Origin: Gallionella sp.
GTDB lineage: Bacteria > Pseudomonadota > Gammaproteobacteria > Burkholderiales > Gallionellaceae
Assembly: GCA_003153155.1 (NCBI GenBank)
Contig: PLWV01000017.1
Span: forward strand, 37,932-101,931
DNA: 64,000 nucleotides
Reading direction: 5' to 3'
Positions 25,204 through 33,721 of the stretch are shown here, one piece after another (position 1 is the first letter of the stretch; the number at the start of each line of letters is the position of its first letter). Below the pieces are notes generated by a model. That model was given only the letters and a program-made list of their open reading frames with translations. It was not told the origin of the DNA and made no database searches. Position numbers and translations under genes: made by a program.

Positions 25204-27206
25204 TAGGTATTACTGATCAAGCAGTCATTCAGCCAATTTAAACTTACTAATGCAATAACAAAATCATCTTCATTTATGTCTTTTGCATGAGCATCACTAC
25301 GATGCTTGTTAATATTATCCATATACGATGAGAATTTTTGCTTGTCTGATTTGAAGATATTTTCAAATATTTTCCAATTGCCTTCGACTGCCCGCTTTAA
25401 GTCAACCAAGTAAATTTCATGATCAAATATTTCATCATATGCGAATGACTGAGCTCTATTTTTCTGGTTGGGTTTACTCATGGCTTCAATAATTGCAGCT
25501 TTCGCTTTATTGGCTGTTAGACTAATCTTCAATAGCTTTCTCACGTTCAATCTAAGTTCTTTCTCAAAAGAGTTTCTCTTTTTTGAAAGTTGTGCCCAAC
25601 GTTCTTCAAGTGAATCAGGCAATAACTTAGCCTTTGCCTTTAATCTAATGAAATCACGAACCACATTCATTCTAAAGTGATAAATGTCATTTTCTTCAGT
25701 TATTAATCCATATCCTTCAAGATGGATAATCCATTCCTTCGATTGCTTTGCAAATTCCAAAAAAGTCTTCTGATCGTCCTTTGCCAGATACAAAAGTAAT
25801 TCATATTCACTTGGGTATTTATCAATAAGAATCTGGAGAATTAATTCTATATATTCGCTAATATTTTGCGAAAATTTGTTTATGTGGCTTCTGTAGTATT
25901 CTTTTGAAATAACCACAGGACGCCTGATGTTATCAGCAACTATAGATTTATGGATTTGACTACAAATTTGGCGAATCAGAAATGGATGTCCTCCAAAATC
26001 ATCAGTCAAATAAGTCTCAACCTCCTTCGCAAATGCCAACCCCATGTATTTGCCAATGTAAGTGACCATTTGAGCAACTTGTTCAACATTAAAAAAGCCA
26101 AGGTAATTTGGAGTTATAAACCGATATATTGGATTATCATTTTTTTCATGGACTTTGGGAACCTCTAAGGCATGGGGATTGACACCTGAAATTATGAAGC
26201 TAAACAATCCACTGTTTTGTTGAAATACAGACCGGATAGTTTGCCAGAAATAGACATAATCGAGTCCTTCTGACCAGTGTTCCGATGCAGACAAATCAAA
26301 GGTAAGACTTTCTATTTCATCAAATATAAGCAGAATTGGTTTTTTTTGATTATGAGCACTTAACTTTGTTAAATCATTTACAAAATTACTTGAAGCATTA
26401 CCTTCTGTGTATTCGTGCTCTTTGTACCCATCTGAATTAGTTAGTCCATTTTGCGAAAAAAGAGCATTTTTAATATGAAATAGTGCCGTGTTCCATCTAT
26501 TTCTATGAAACTTAGTATCTGAACAATCAATATAGACAACAGGACAGTTACGTCCTCTCAACTCGCGTTCAACGGCTAATAAAACAGATGTTTTTCCTAT
26601 TCGCCTTAGTCCAAAAATGCAACCATTTTCCCCATTGGAATATTTCCCAACTAATGTTTGGACATCTGCCTTGCGACCAAAAAAATATTTATCAGTCCTC
26701 AGCGGAGAATCGAAAGCAAACAAGTCCTTCGTGTAAAGTTGCTCCTCCAAACGACGAACGATCAAAGCACTTTCTTTACCTTTACTTTCAGTAATCTCAC
26801 CAAAATTAAAGGGGATATATATTCTAGATTCTTTATCAGCAGATAGCTTCTCAATCTCTTTAAAGATATTTCCTGCCTTTGATATTACTAAAACACAAAG
26901 CTTATCGAGTCTATTGTTGAATTCAAACAGCGTCTTGTCTACAAAGTCTAGTGCGCGTGCGTCGAAGGTGTCGTAAGAATGGAATATACAAAGCACTTCC
27001 GTGTAGAGATTAAATCGATCAGACAATACTGGAGATGGCCTTAAGAATATGTATGGATAACGGCTACCTTTAAAATTATGGATTTTTACAAAGGAAACAA
27101 ACCAAACAGCGGAAAGTCTGTTAACAATTTCTAATTCATCAGGTTGAAAATCACGGAACTCAAGTGATGACAAAATTCCTGTGCTTTTTCCTTTGAAGGT
27201 AAACAT
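25203..27206 (-). CDS. P-loop NTPase (STAND/AAA-like) with C-terminal HEPN-like domain, candidate defence protein
   Basis: A 667-residue protein. Residues ~1-150 form an uncharacterised alpha/beta domain. FFGRKADVQTLV then GLRRIGKTSVLLAV (Walker A, about residue 195) begin an ATPase domain with Walker B LLIFDEIESLTFD and sensor stretch FSFIISGVNP; a winged-helix-like segment follows (HFLIRQICSQIHKS type). The C-terminal ~120 residues resemble Swt1-type HEPN domains, with NKHRSDAHAKDI containing the R..(x3)H pattern of HEPN ribonucleases. Proteins built this way act as abortive-infection NTPases (family knowledge); the specific function here is inferred. It is strongly AT-rich compared with the core genes. 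It stands alone on its strand, with family remnants on its 3' side. Confidence 0.7.
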   Translation of the reverse strand: MFTFKGKSTGILSSLEFRDFQPDELEIVNRLSAVWFVSFVKIHNFKGSRYPYIFLRPSPVLSDRFNLYTEVLCIFHSYDTFDARALDFVDKTLFEFNNRLDKLCVLVISKAGNIFKEIEKLSADKESRIYIPFNFGEITESKGKESALIVRRLEEQLYTKDLFAFDSPLRTDKYFFGRKADVQTLVGKYSNGENGCIFGLRRIGKTSVLLAVERELRGRNCPVVYIDCSDTKFHRNRWNTALFHIKNALFSQNGLTNSDGYKEHEYTEGNASSNFVNDLTKLSAHNQKKPILLIFDEIESLTFDLSASEHWSEGLDYVYFWQTIRSVFQQNSGLFSFIISGVNPHALEVPKVHEKNDNPIYRFITPNYLGFFNVEQVAQMVTYIGKYMGLAFAKEVETYLTDDFGGHPFLIRQICSQIHKSIVADNIRRPVVISKEYYRSHINKFSQNISEYIELILQILIDKYPSEYELLLYLAKDDQKTFLEFAKQSKEWIIHLEGYGLITEENDIYHFRMNVVRDFIRLKAKAKLLPDSLEERWAQLSKKRNSFEKELRLNVRKLLKISLTANKAKAAIIEAMSKPNQKNRAQSFAYDEIFDHEIYLVDLKRAVEGNWKIFENIFKSDKQKFSSYMDNINKHRSDAHAKDINEDDFVIALVSLNWLNDCLISNT

Positions 27207-27571
27207 TTATAGAATTCCTAAGTATTAATGGCCAAAATAATTCATGTAAGGCACCACCCCCGTTTAAAAGCGGCTTTCTATCTCCGCCGTTCAAGTAACG
27301 CGGGGGGCTTACTGTACTGTACTGCAATGTACCGTTACTGAGGTTAGGTGAGTTATTTCCTCTTGAATTCGTCTCTTACTTCACTACCCATTAGCCTTGT
27401 CACATTCAGTATACCTTCCCGACGGGGGGAGAGTACGTTCGACAATCATCTTCGATAATCAGGGTTCGAATGCTGAGCTTGGCGAATGACCGGCTTCGGG
27501 AAGCGTAAAATCAAAGCCGACTGGCCGGATTGGACGGCACTTCGTCAAGTTCCGCTATCGGGTACTCCACA
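27207..27571. other. Gene-free interval
   Basis: No supported ORF. TACTGTACTGTACTGCAATG shows a short direct repetition (TACTG). Nothing else is recognised. Confidence 0.3.
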
Positions 27572-27688
27572 CTAATATTCCTCCGGCAGCAGCAAACAGG
27601 TCGATGATCGATCTGCTTCCGTAATGACCCACAGTTTTTCACCACGCTCATTCAGCGGATAGCTGGACATCACTCTATTACCGTTTTC
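27572..27688 (-). pseudogene. Remnant 2 of the ITEADRS-type small gene
   Basis: In-frame ENGNRVMSSYPLNERGEKLW then VITEADRSSTCLLLPEEY and a stop. This is the C-terminal 38 codons of the family at 32009. It is joined directly to the 3' end of the next gene. Confidence 0.8.
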
Positions 27689-27965
27689 AATGCCTCTCCT
27701 GCCCGATCCCCGAAACAACAGTTCCTAACACTCCAACAAGAATCTCCATTCCATCTGTCATTAGCTGTATCTGCTCTTCATTGGGTTTGGTCATGCCGAA
27801 CATGGCGAGTTTCTCATCAAGTGGTAGTTCGCCATATTTCGATTGATAATGCGCTACATTCATGGCCAGCAGCCTTGCGCATTCTGCAATGTCTTCCTTG
27901 CTTACTTGCTCAATAAGAAGATCGGCAAGTTTGTTATATTGGTCAAACGTCGATAAATCAGACAT
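27687..27965 (-). CDS. Small conserved hypothetical protein
   Basis: A 92-residue acidic, helical protein (YNKLADLLIEQVSKEDIAEC...) with no membrane segment and no recognised domain. Its last codons run into remnant 2 of the ITEADRS family in another frame, so the C-terminus (GIGQERH) may be new sequence created by a deletion. The start ATG at 27965 faces the start of the next gene only 15 bases away, and a GGAG-type site lies in that gap. The function is unknown. Confidence 0.6.
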   Translation of the reverse strand: MSDLSTFDQYNKLADLLIEQVSKEDIAECARLLAMNVAHYQSKYGELPLDEKLAMFGMTKPNEEQIQLMTDGMEILVGVLGTVVSGIGQERH

Positions 27966-27980
27966 GGAGATTCTCCGAAA

Positions 27981-28496
27981 ATGAAGTTCTACTGTACTCG
28001 ATTCCTTGTACTGCCAGCCAGTCTTGCACTGGTGCTTTCATTCCCTGCATGGGCTTCAGACATGCCCGATCCGTCGCTTACCCCCGGCGCAATCAATCCA
28101 GAAGTAACACAAGCAAATATTCAGCAGACTGTGTGCGTGAAGGGATATACCAAAACGATTCGACCCCCCGCTCACTTCACCAACAAGCTTAAGAAGCGGC
28201 AGATACGCGAATATGGCTATGCTGACAGAAACCCCAAGCATTATGAAGAAGATCACCTGATTGCCCTTTCTATTGGGGGCGCACCTGATGATCCGCGCAA
28301 CCTTTGGCCAGAACCCCGAATCAGCGAGTGGGATGCCAAGAAGAAGGATCGGTTAGAGTTTGTGCTTTATAAGATGGTATGCAGGCAAGAAATACCGCTT
28401 GCAGAAGCTCAGCACGAGATGGCGACAAACTGGATAGAAGCTTGGAAACGGTATGTGCCAAGTCACCAGCATTATCGGTTTAAGAGGGTTGATTGA
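27981..28496 (+). CDS. Exported HNH-like nuclease
   Basis: A 171-residue protein with a clear signal peptide (basic start, hydrophobic core LVLPASLALVLSF, cleavage after AWA). The mature part contains EEDHLIALSIGGAPDDPRNL, which fits the beta-beta-alpha metal pattern DH-x-hydrophobic-GG-x-NL of HNH-family nucleases, followed by WPEP. If exported, it would act in the periplasm or outside the cell, perhaps degrading incoming DNA. It stops four bases into the frame before the YedK-like gene (ORFs overlap by track), so it may be cotranscribed with the SOS genes. Export and nuclease activity are both inferred. Confidence 0.72.
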   Translation: MKFYCTRFLVLPASLALVLSFPAWASDMPDPSLTPGAINPEVTQANIQQTVCVKGYTKTIRPPAHFTNKLKKRQIREYGYADRNPKHYEEDHLIALSIGGAPDDPRNLWPEPRISEWDAKKKDRLEFVLYKMVCRQEIPLAEAQHEMATNWIEAWKRYVPSHQHYRFKRVD

Positions 28497-28501
28497 CTGA
28501 T

Positions 28502-29182
28502 ATGTGTGGACGCTTTGCATTGAACGAAAATCCCCTCAAGTTTGCCGAATACTTTTACCTATCCGGCAATCCGGAATTCTCGCCTTCCTGGAACATCGCC
28601 CCTTCGACTCGGATATGCACCATCACTTCGGATAAGGAAGGACGCAGACATCTCCACAAGATGAAATGGGGACTCATCCCGTCGTGGGCAAAGGATGCAA
28701 CGATAGGCAACAAGCTCGCCAATGCACGAGGTGAAACTGTTGCCGAGAAGCCATCATTCAGGTCAGCTTTCAAGTCTCGACGCTGCCTCATACCTGCTTC
28801 CGGCTTCTATGAATGGAAGAATGAGAAAGGTGTTAAACAGCCGTGGTATATCAGACTGAAATCAGGCGTTCCGATGGCGTTCGCAGGGCTTTGGGAGGCG
28901 TGGCATCCGGAAGAAGGTGAAACCATCGAGAGCTGCTGCATCATCACTACCGACGCTAACAAGCTCATGGAACCGATCCACGACCGGATGCCTGTTATCC
29001 TTGATCCAGACCAGTGGGCTACTTGGCTGTCCCCGCAAGAGCACCTCGCTGACAAGTTGTTACCCCTGATTCGTCCGCATGATCCCGAATCGATGCAAGC
29101 TTGGCCTGTCACCCGTGAAGTTAACCGTGTCGGGTTGAGGGATGATGCTGGGCTGGTTAAGCCAATTCCTGTGCAAACCTGA
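28502..29182 (+). CDS. yedK: SOS response-associated peptidase / HMCES-type abasic-site protein
   Basis: SRAP-domain protein of 226 residues. It begins MCGRFAL, so Cys2 is available after methionine removal; this cysteine forms the covalent crosslink to abasic sites in single-stranded DNA. NARGET (Asn), SGFYEWK (Glu) and the HDRMPVIL histidine complete the active site. The ORF track start at 28493 would bury Cys2, so the ATG at 28502 is chosen. SRAP genes often lie beside umuDC, as here, and act in DNA damage tolerance. Confidence 0.93.
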   Translation: MCGRFALNENPLKFAEYFYLSGNPEFSPSWNIAPSTRICTITSDKEGRRHLHKMKWGLIPSWAKDATIGNKLANARGETVAEKPSFRSAFKSRRCLIPASGFYEWKNEKGVKQPWYIRLKSGVPMAFAGLWEAWHPEEGETIESCCIITTDANKLMEPIHDRMPVILDPDQWATWLSPQEHLADKLLPLIRPHDPESMQAWPVTREVNRVGLRDDAGLVKPIPVQT

Positions 29183-29187
29183 TTTGT

Positions 29188-29216
29188 TTGACAACAGAAC
29201 GTTCGTTCTCTATGAT
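29188..29216 (+). promoter_or_regulatory. umuDC promoter with GAAC-N4-GTTC palindrome
   Basis: TTGACA, a 17-base spacer, then TATGAT form a near-ideal sigma-70 promoter. The spacer contains AGAACGTTCGTTCT (29196-29209), an AGAAC-N4-GTTCT palindrome resembling the GAAC-N4-GTTC SOS box of Gram-positive LexA rather than the CTGT-N8-ACAG box usual in betaproteobacteria. Confidence 0.7.
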
Positions 29217-29248
29217 GTGTCAAACGCTCATCCTGTTCGTTGACCATC

Positions 29249-29692
29249 ATGATTCGCACCTTGCAGCAAATTTTCTTCAAGCTACCGGCGATAGGCATAC
29301 GGCCCATCCTAATTCCTCTGTTTGGCCACAATGTTCCTGCCGGATTTCCTTCTCCAGCCGATGATTACATCGAAGGCAGGTTGAGCCTGGACGAGCATCT
29401 GGTTCCACATAAAGATTCAACATTCTTCGTGCGTGCCAAGGGAAACAGCATGATGGGCGCAGGCATATTTGATGGCAATCTTCTGGTGGTCGACAAATCA
29501 CTCACCCCGTCGTCCGGTGACATCGTGATCGCCGTGGTCGATGGTGAGCTAACGGTTAAACGCTTCATCAAGCGTGGCGAGAAAGTCATCCTCAGACCCG
29601 AGAACCCTCGCTACAAGGAAATCGAACTCAAAGAGGGTCAAGAGTTGCAAGTGTGGGGTGTGGTGACCTCCACGGTAAAGACGTTCGTTTAA
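29249..29692 (+). CDS. umuD: UmuD-like translesion polymerase accessory protein
   Basis: LexA/UmuD-type S24 self-cleaving protein of about 147 residues. The cleavage site is the Ala-Gly in [11 protein letters not shown], the nucleophile serine is in GNSMMGAGI, and the general-base lysine is in ELTVKRF. RecA-stimulated removal of the N-terminus would give UmuD', the partner of UmuC in DNA polymerase V. The track start is a TTG at 29240; the ATG at 29249 is preferred. A strong promoter with an SOS-like palindrome lies about 35 bases upstream. umuC follows after 11 bases. Confidence 0.93.
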   Translation: MIRTLQQIFFKLPAIGIRPILIPLFGHNVPAGFPSPADDYIEGRLSLDEHLVPHKDSTFFVRAKGNSMMGAGIFDGNLLVVDKSLTPSSGDIVIAVVDGELTVKRFIKRGEKVILRPENPRYKEIELKEGQELQVWGVVTSTVKTFV

Positions 29693-29703
29693 CGTCCACT
29701 GCC

Positions 29704-30978
29704 ATGCCGCTCGCGCTCGTTGATTGCAACAATTTCTATGTGTCCTGTGAACGGGTCTTCAACCCCAAGCTGGAGGGTAAGCCAGTCGTCGTGCTATCCA
29801 ATAATGATGGCTGTGCCGTCTCCCGATCCAGTGAAGTAAAGGCGCTCGGCCTCAAGATGGGCGAGCCATGGTTCAAGATGGAAAAACTGGCGAAGCAGCA
29901 TGGCATCATTGCGCTCTCCAGCAACTACAGCCTTTACGGAGACCTGTCCGCAAGGGTGATGTCGATCCTTTCCGACTTCTCTCCAAAGCAAGAAATCTAT
30001 TCCATCGACGAATGTTTTCTTGACCTCGATGGTTTCGAGCCGCAATCACTGATGGCTTACGGCCAGAGGATTCGACAAACCGTGAAGCGCAATGTCGGTA
30101 TTCCTGTTTGTGTTGGCATTGCTGATACCAAGACGCTTGCCAAGCTGGCCAATCACTGTGCAAAGAAAGGACTGGCTGGTGAGAATGGTGTGTGCGATTT
30201 TGGACGGCTGGATGAGCAAGAGCGCAGCGCACTATTTGCGAGCATTCCGGTGGGTGAGGTGTGGGGAGTTGGAAGACGCTTAACCGAAAAACTACTCAAC
30301 ATGAACATCGAAACTATTGAAGACTTGAGAACTGCCAACCAAAAAGCAATTCGAGACCATTTCTCAGTGGTGCTGGAACGCACGGTGCAAGAGCTAAACG
30401 GCATTCCATGTATCGAGTTGGAAGATGCAGGAACACCCCGGCAACAGATCATGGTGTCCCGTTCATTCGGGTCAATGGTGACAGAATTCGATGACCTAGC
30501 TGAATCAGTATCTTACTTTGCCACCAAAGCAGCAGAAAAACTTAGACATGATGGATCCGTTGCAGCCAGTGTATGCGTCTACATCCGCACCAATCCATTC
30601 AAGGAAGACGAGCCACAATACCAGCGCTCAATGATCGTTCCATTGTGTCAGCCAAGCGACGATACGATGGCGTTAATCAATGCAGGGCTCAAAGGACTCA
30701 AGAAAATATTTCGAAGTGGTTTCCGTTACAAAAAGTCGGGCGTGTTGTTGATGGGATTGCAGAATAAAGGTACTGTACAAGCTACGTTATTCGATGACAT
30801 ATCCAAGCAGGGAAAATCAGCCAGCATGATGAGTGTCATGGACACGATCAACCGGAAAATGGGGCAAGGAAGTATGACGATAGCGGCATCGGGTATTAAT
30901 CACCGCTGGGCGATGCGTCGGGACAGAATGTCGCAGAATTACACCACGGATTGGAATGATTTGCCGGAGGCGGATTAG
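29704..30978 (+). CDS. umuC: UmuC-like Y-family translesion DNA polymerase
   Basis: A 424-residue catalytic subunit of a polymerase V-type enzyme. The palm motifs are intact: [16 protein letters not shown] with the first metal-binding aspartate, and [12 protein letters not shown] with the catalytic DE pair. The C-terminal DUF4113-like region ([20 protein letters not shown]) is present. The length matches full UmuC. The ATG at 29704 is chosen because it begins the conserved N-terminus; the track start lies inside umuD. With umuD it forms an SOS mutagenesis operon of the kind common on plasmids and integrative elements. Confidence 0.95.
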   Translation: MPLALVDCNNFYVSCERVFNPKLEGKPVVVLSNNDGCAVSRSSEVKALGLKMGEPWFKMEKLAKQHGIIALSSNYSLYGDLSARVMSILSDFSPKQEIYSIDECFLDLDGFEPQSLMAYGQRIRQTVKRNVGIPVCVGIADTKTLAKLANHCAKKGLAGENGVCDFGRLDEQERSALFASIPVGEVWGVGRRLTEKLLNMNIETIEDLRTANQKAIRDHFSVVLERTVQELNGIPCIELEDAGTPRQQIMVSRSFGSMVTEFDDLAESVSYFATKAAEKLRHDGSVAASVCVYIRTNPFKEDEPQYQRSMIVPLCQPSDDTMALINAGLKGLKKIFRSGFRYKKSGVLLMGLQNKGTVQATLFDDISKQGKSASMMSVMDTINRKMGQGSMTIAASGINHRWAMRRDRMSQNYTTDWNDLPEAD

Positions 30979-30995
30979 TGCTCGGGTACTCCACG

Positions 30996-31094
30996 CTAAT
31001 ACTCCTCCGGCAACAGTAAACATGTCGATGATCGATCTGCTTCCGTAATAATCCATAGCTTGTCGCAACAATCATTTAGCGGATAATTTAGAAT
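30996..31094 (-). pseudogene. Remnant 3 of the ITEADRS-type small gene
   Basis: ILNYPLNDCCDKLWIITEAD then RSSTCLLLPEEY and a stop: about 33 C-terminal codons of the 32009 family, placed just after umuC. Confidence 0.75.
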
Positions 31095-31127
31095 GCAAGC
31101 GTCCGGTTAACAACTATTAGGCCCAGC

Positions 31128-31646
31128 ATGCCAAACGTTTTTTATCTTGCCTACGGTTCAAACCTCCACCCGGTCAGGCTCAACGAGAGAGTCCCCTCGG
31201 CTCTACCTATCGGCGTTGTGGAACTGCATGGCTATTCATTGGCGTTTCATAAGCGGAGCGACGACGATTCAGGTAAGTGCCTTCTCTATACGGCACAGGG
31301 TGATTCCGACAAGACTTATGGTGTTCTATACGAATTTGATGTAAGCCATAAGCCAGCACTAGACGATGCCGAAGGCAAAGGGAAAGGCTACTTCGAACAA
31401 CAGGTGAGTATTCCGCTTAACGGACAGAACTACACCGCTTTTTTATACATGGCCTCATCGACGCACATAGACTCGGCTCGCGTTCCATACCATTGGTACA
31501 AGAATCTTGTCCTCGCCGGGGCACAATTCCATGACCTTCCTCCCGACTACATCGCATCCATTAAATCCGTTCCTTCAAAGGAAGACTTTAACAAGCAGAG
31601 GAAGGAACGTTATGAGGCTCTCCTCCGAAGAATGGGATGGGTCTAG
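31128..31646 (+). CDS. Gamma-glutamylcyclotransferase-like protein
   Basis: GGCT-fold protein of 172 residues. It opens with FYLAYGSNLHPVRL, the YGSNL substrate loop of the family, and has GYFEQQVSI, where the glutamate is a plausible catalytic acid. The C-terminal basic helical tail (FNKQRKERYEALLRR) is extra. Family members release 5-oxoproline from gamma-glutamyl amines; the substrate here is unknown. The DUF413-like gene starts three bases downstream, so the two form one unit. Confidence 0.85.
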   Translation: MPNVFYLAYGSNLHPVRLNERVPSALPIGVVELHGYSLAFHKRSDDDSGKCLLYTAQGDSDKTYGVLYEFDVSHKPALDDAEGKGKGYFEQQVSIPLNGQNYTAFLYMASSTHIDSARVPYHWYKNLVLAGAQFHDLPPDYIASIKSVPSKEDFNKQRKERYEALLRRMGWV

Positions 31647-31649
31647 CGT

Positions 31650-31997
31650 ATGCCATCAGCTAAACATCTAAATTATAGAAGGTTGAGATTCGAACCGGAT
31701 GTCCCAAGCGAACTGTTCGATGAGGAAGAAACTGAAATACTTCGTACCTATGGATATTGGCTGGCGGCACTGATGCGCGGAAGAATTGAGCCAGAAACGC
31801 TAGCCCAAGAACACTTTGTAGAGGTCTGCAAAGGCAAGGTCGAGCCTCACACCCAAATCGAACGAGTCTGGGTTCGCTACATAAAGAGAAAACTTTGGGA
31901 GGCAGAGAATCCAAACTATGTTGGACTCGAAAATGCAGTCTTCGCGGATTTAGGAATAACGGGAAAGGGATGGGGAATTTACGGGCACTTTCGGTAA
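31650..31997 (+). CDS. DUF413 (MaoP-like) protein
   Basis: A 115-residue protein resembling DUF413, the family of E. coli MaoP. Diagnostic stretches are ILRTYGYWLAALMRGRIEP and HFVEVCKGKVEPHTQIERVW, the paired LxxYGxxL...G.I.P and FV.VC.G...P...E..W patterns. MaoP works in organisation of the Ori macrodomain; DUF413 proteins on mobile elements have no established role. The gene directly follows the cyclotransferase-like gene. Confidence 0.75.
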   Translation: MPSAKHLNYRRLRFEPDVPSELFDEEETEILRTYGYWLAALMRGRIEPETLAQEHFVEVCKGKVEPHTQIERVWVRYIKRKLWEAENPNYVGLENAVFADLGITGKGWGIYGHFR

Positions 31998-32008
31998 GCT
32001 ACACCACG

Positions 32009-32281
32009 CTAATACTCCTCTGGCAACAGCAAACACGTCGATGACCGATCCGCTTCCGTGATGATCCACAACTTGTCACCGCGATCATTCAGAGCATAGC
32101 TCGACATCACTCTATACCCTTCCTCAACGCTACGCTGATTCTCCAGCCGGTCTTCCTCAGGAACGCATCCCCAATCACCGTTAGCATGGCGAGACAATAA
32201 GCTCCACGCTTCAATACCGTTTTCCTTCATCGCCTGAATCGCTCCTGGCGTTGCAACAATCTGACCTAACTTAAACAGCAT
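32009..32281 (-). CDS. Small accessory protein, intact member of the ITEADRS family
   Basis: A 90-residue protein beginning MLFKLGQIVATPGAIQAMKE and ending WIITEADRSSTCLLLPEEY. The track start at 32308 is replaced by the ATG at 32281, which has GGAG seven bases upstream. Four C-terminal fragments of the same family lie at 25135, 27572, 30996 and 34312, so this is the only complete copy in the window. Proteins of this type are seen on plasmids and islands, without known function. The conserved acidic tail and GDWG motif suggest a compact fold. Confidence 0.75.
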   Translation of the reverse strand: MLFKLGQIVATPGAIQAMKENGIEAWSLLSRHANGDWGCVPEEDRLENQRSVEEGYRVMSSYALNDRGDKLWIITEADRSSTCLLLPEEY

Positions 32282-32430
32282 TTTGTTCTCCGGAAATGAT
32301 GCCGACATGGCGCTGCATCTTCCGGTCGATCACTGCCGCTTTAGCAACTGAAAAATATTTACCTTATAGCCGTTGCCCTACCCTTGGTTCGGTTGGATGG
32401 TGTCCGTGTGGTTAAGACAAAGGAGCACAC

Positions 32431-32625
32431 ATGAAATCGCTAACAACCGAGCAGAAGCAAGAAATGGTGGAAATCATTAAAGAAGAGTACGGCAACGCGC
32501 TAGATTTTGATGAGTTCACCAATGCCCTGCTCGGCTTGCTGGAAGACGTGCCCGGATTCGAAACTGCAAAGGAAAGCACTATCAACAATCTCACTCAAAC
32601 TTTATGGAGCCAATATCATGACTAA
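32431..32625 (+). CDS. Small acidic hypothetical protein
   Basis: A 64-residue acidic helical protein (EQKQEMVEIIKEEYGNALDF...). An AAGGAG site six bases upstream of the ATG and a four-base-type overlap with the next gene's start (ATGACTAA) support it as real. It could regulate or neutralise its basic neighbour; this is inference from charge and coupling only. Confidence 0.65.
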   Translation: MKSLTTEQKQEMVEIIKEEYGNALDFDEFTNALLGLLEDVPGFETAKESTINNLTQTLWSQYHD

Positions 32626-33007
32626 GAAAATCACAGTACCAGCAGCTAAATCAGCAACCACAAAAGCACCAGCAGCTAAAGCAGCACCAACCGCAGTAAA
32701 GAAAACTGCACCAGCGGCAGCAACTCCTGCTACTGCAACCAAACCAGCACCTGCTGTCGTCGAACCAAAAAAGATCGATATGAACAAACAGTCGATCAAG
32801 GATGCCATCGCGAAAGGTAAGGAATTGCTCAAGGAAGGCAAGACCAAGGCCGATGTGGCAATGGTTATTTTCAGCGCCCTCAAGGACGAGGACAAAGATA
32901 CCGTCATCGCCGCGTTTGTCCAAGGTGCAAGCCTTACCGAAAAAGGCTCGGTTACGTACTGGTACAACTGCAAACGCAAGGCCAGGAAAGTATCTCCGAA
33001 AGCTTAA
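32618..33007 (+). CDS. Lys/Ala/Pro-rich tail protein with C-terminal conserved domain
   Basis: A 129-residue basic protein. Residues 1-55 are a histone H1-like low-complexity tail (APAAKAAPTAVKKTAPAA). Residues 58-129 form a folded helical domain (KQSIKDAIAKGKELLKEGK... ending YWYNCKRKARKVSPKA). The track start at 32507 is rejected for the ATG at 32618. A duplicate of the last ~18 codons occurs at 34488-34542. The tail suggests DNA or RNA binding; the function is unknown. Confidence 0.7.
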   Translation: MTKKITVPAAKSATTKAPAAKAAPTAVKKTAPAAATPATATKPAPAVVEPKKIDMNKQSIKDAIAKGKELLKEGKTKADVAMVIFSALKDEDKDTVIAAFVQGASLTEKGSVTYWYNCKRKARKVSPKA

Positions 33008-33229
33008 TCTTTTGAGTGGGCATCCGAGTTGATCTTGGATGCCCAATTCTGAATGAGCTACTGTTTGAGGTCATTGGAATAATTTGTAATCAGAAGCGCA
33101 TCTCCAATATTGACAACGCTTCCTTACTATCAAGCCTTCAACTAGCCCCCATATGGTCTGAGGAAAAGGACAAAGCTATTGAGCTGGTGAAGCGGTTGTT
33201 AACTGGCTGATTCACACCGCTGGAAACAC

Positions 33230-33721
33230 TTACAATCTTGCTTGGTCGATAAGTCCTGCGTCAATTAATTCGTCTTGAGCTGAAAGAATATCGCCGGTTC
33301 CAACGTATTTGTTGAAGATTTTGTCAATTGGTCCACCATTGTCAATACTAATATGTACTACTCCTTTTATCAACAACAGTCCTAATAAATGTGTTACAGC
33401 TGCATTACACATAAACACTCCATCCATTTCTTTTATTATCTTGTCGACACCTGAAAGTGATTTTATTTTTGTCTGAGAGCAAAAAACACCACCACCAACA
33501 ACCGAATAAGGAGCACCTTTAAGTGATATCAGGTTTGTGTTAGCACAACGAAAATAGCCAGTCACCCTTCCAAATTGAACAGGAATAGAGGATTCGGCAA
33601 CGTTACGCAGAATAAGATTACCGTCCACATCAACAATACCATCAGGTCTAATGGTATAAGTTGTGATATTGTGATCATCAAGCCAAACTTTGATTTCTTC
33701 GTGTGTGTGTAGCATGCTCAT
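33230..33721 (-). CDS. Phage-type repeat protein with shared C-terminal tail
   Basis: A 163-residue protein. Its middle (LISLKGAPYSVVGGGVFCSQ...KIKSLSGV) has the leucine-rich-like pattern SL-x-GAP-xx-V-xx-x-F-x-C common in T4-like and jumbo phage proteins. The last ~31 residues (KIFNKYVGTGDILSAQDELI...) are nearly identical to the tail of the upstream protein. Its ATG overlaps the upstream stop (TAATG), so translation is coupled. The function is unknown. Confidence 0.65.
   Translation of the reverse strand: MSMLHTHEEIKVWLDDHNITTYTIRPDGIVDVDGNLILRNVAESSIPVQFGRVTGYFRCANTNLISLKGAPYSVVGGGVFCSQTKIKSLSGVDKIIKEMDGVFMCNAAVTHLLGLLLIKGVVHISIDNGGPIDKIFNKYVGTGDILSAQDELIDAGLIDQARL

Noticed and set aside
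28502-30978. Canonical CTGT-N8-ACAG LexA box upstream of umuDC
   Set aside because: Searched by eye upstream of umuD and yedK; only the GAAC-N4-GTTC palindrome was found.
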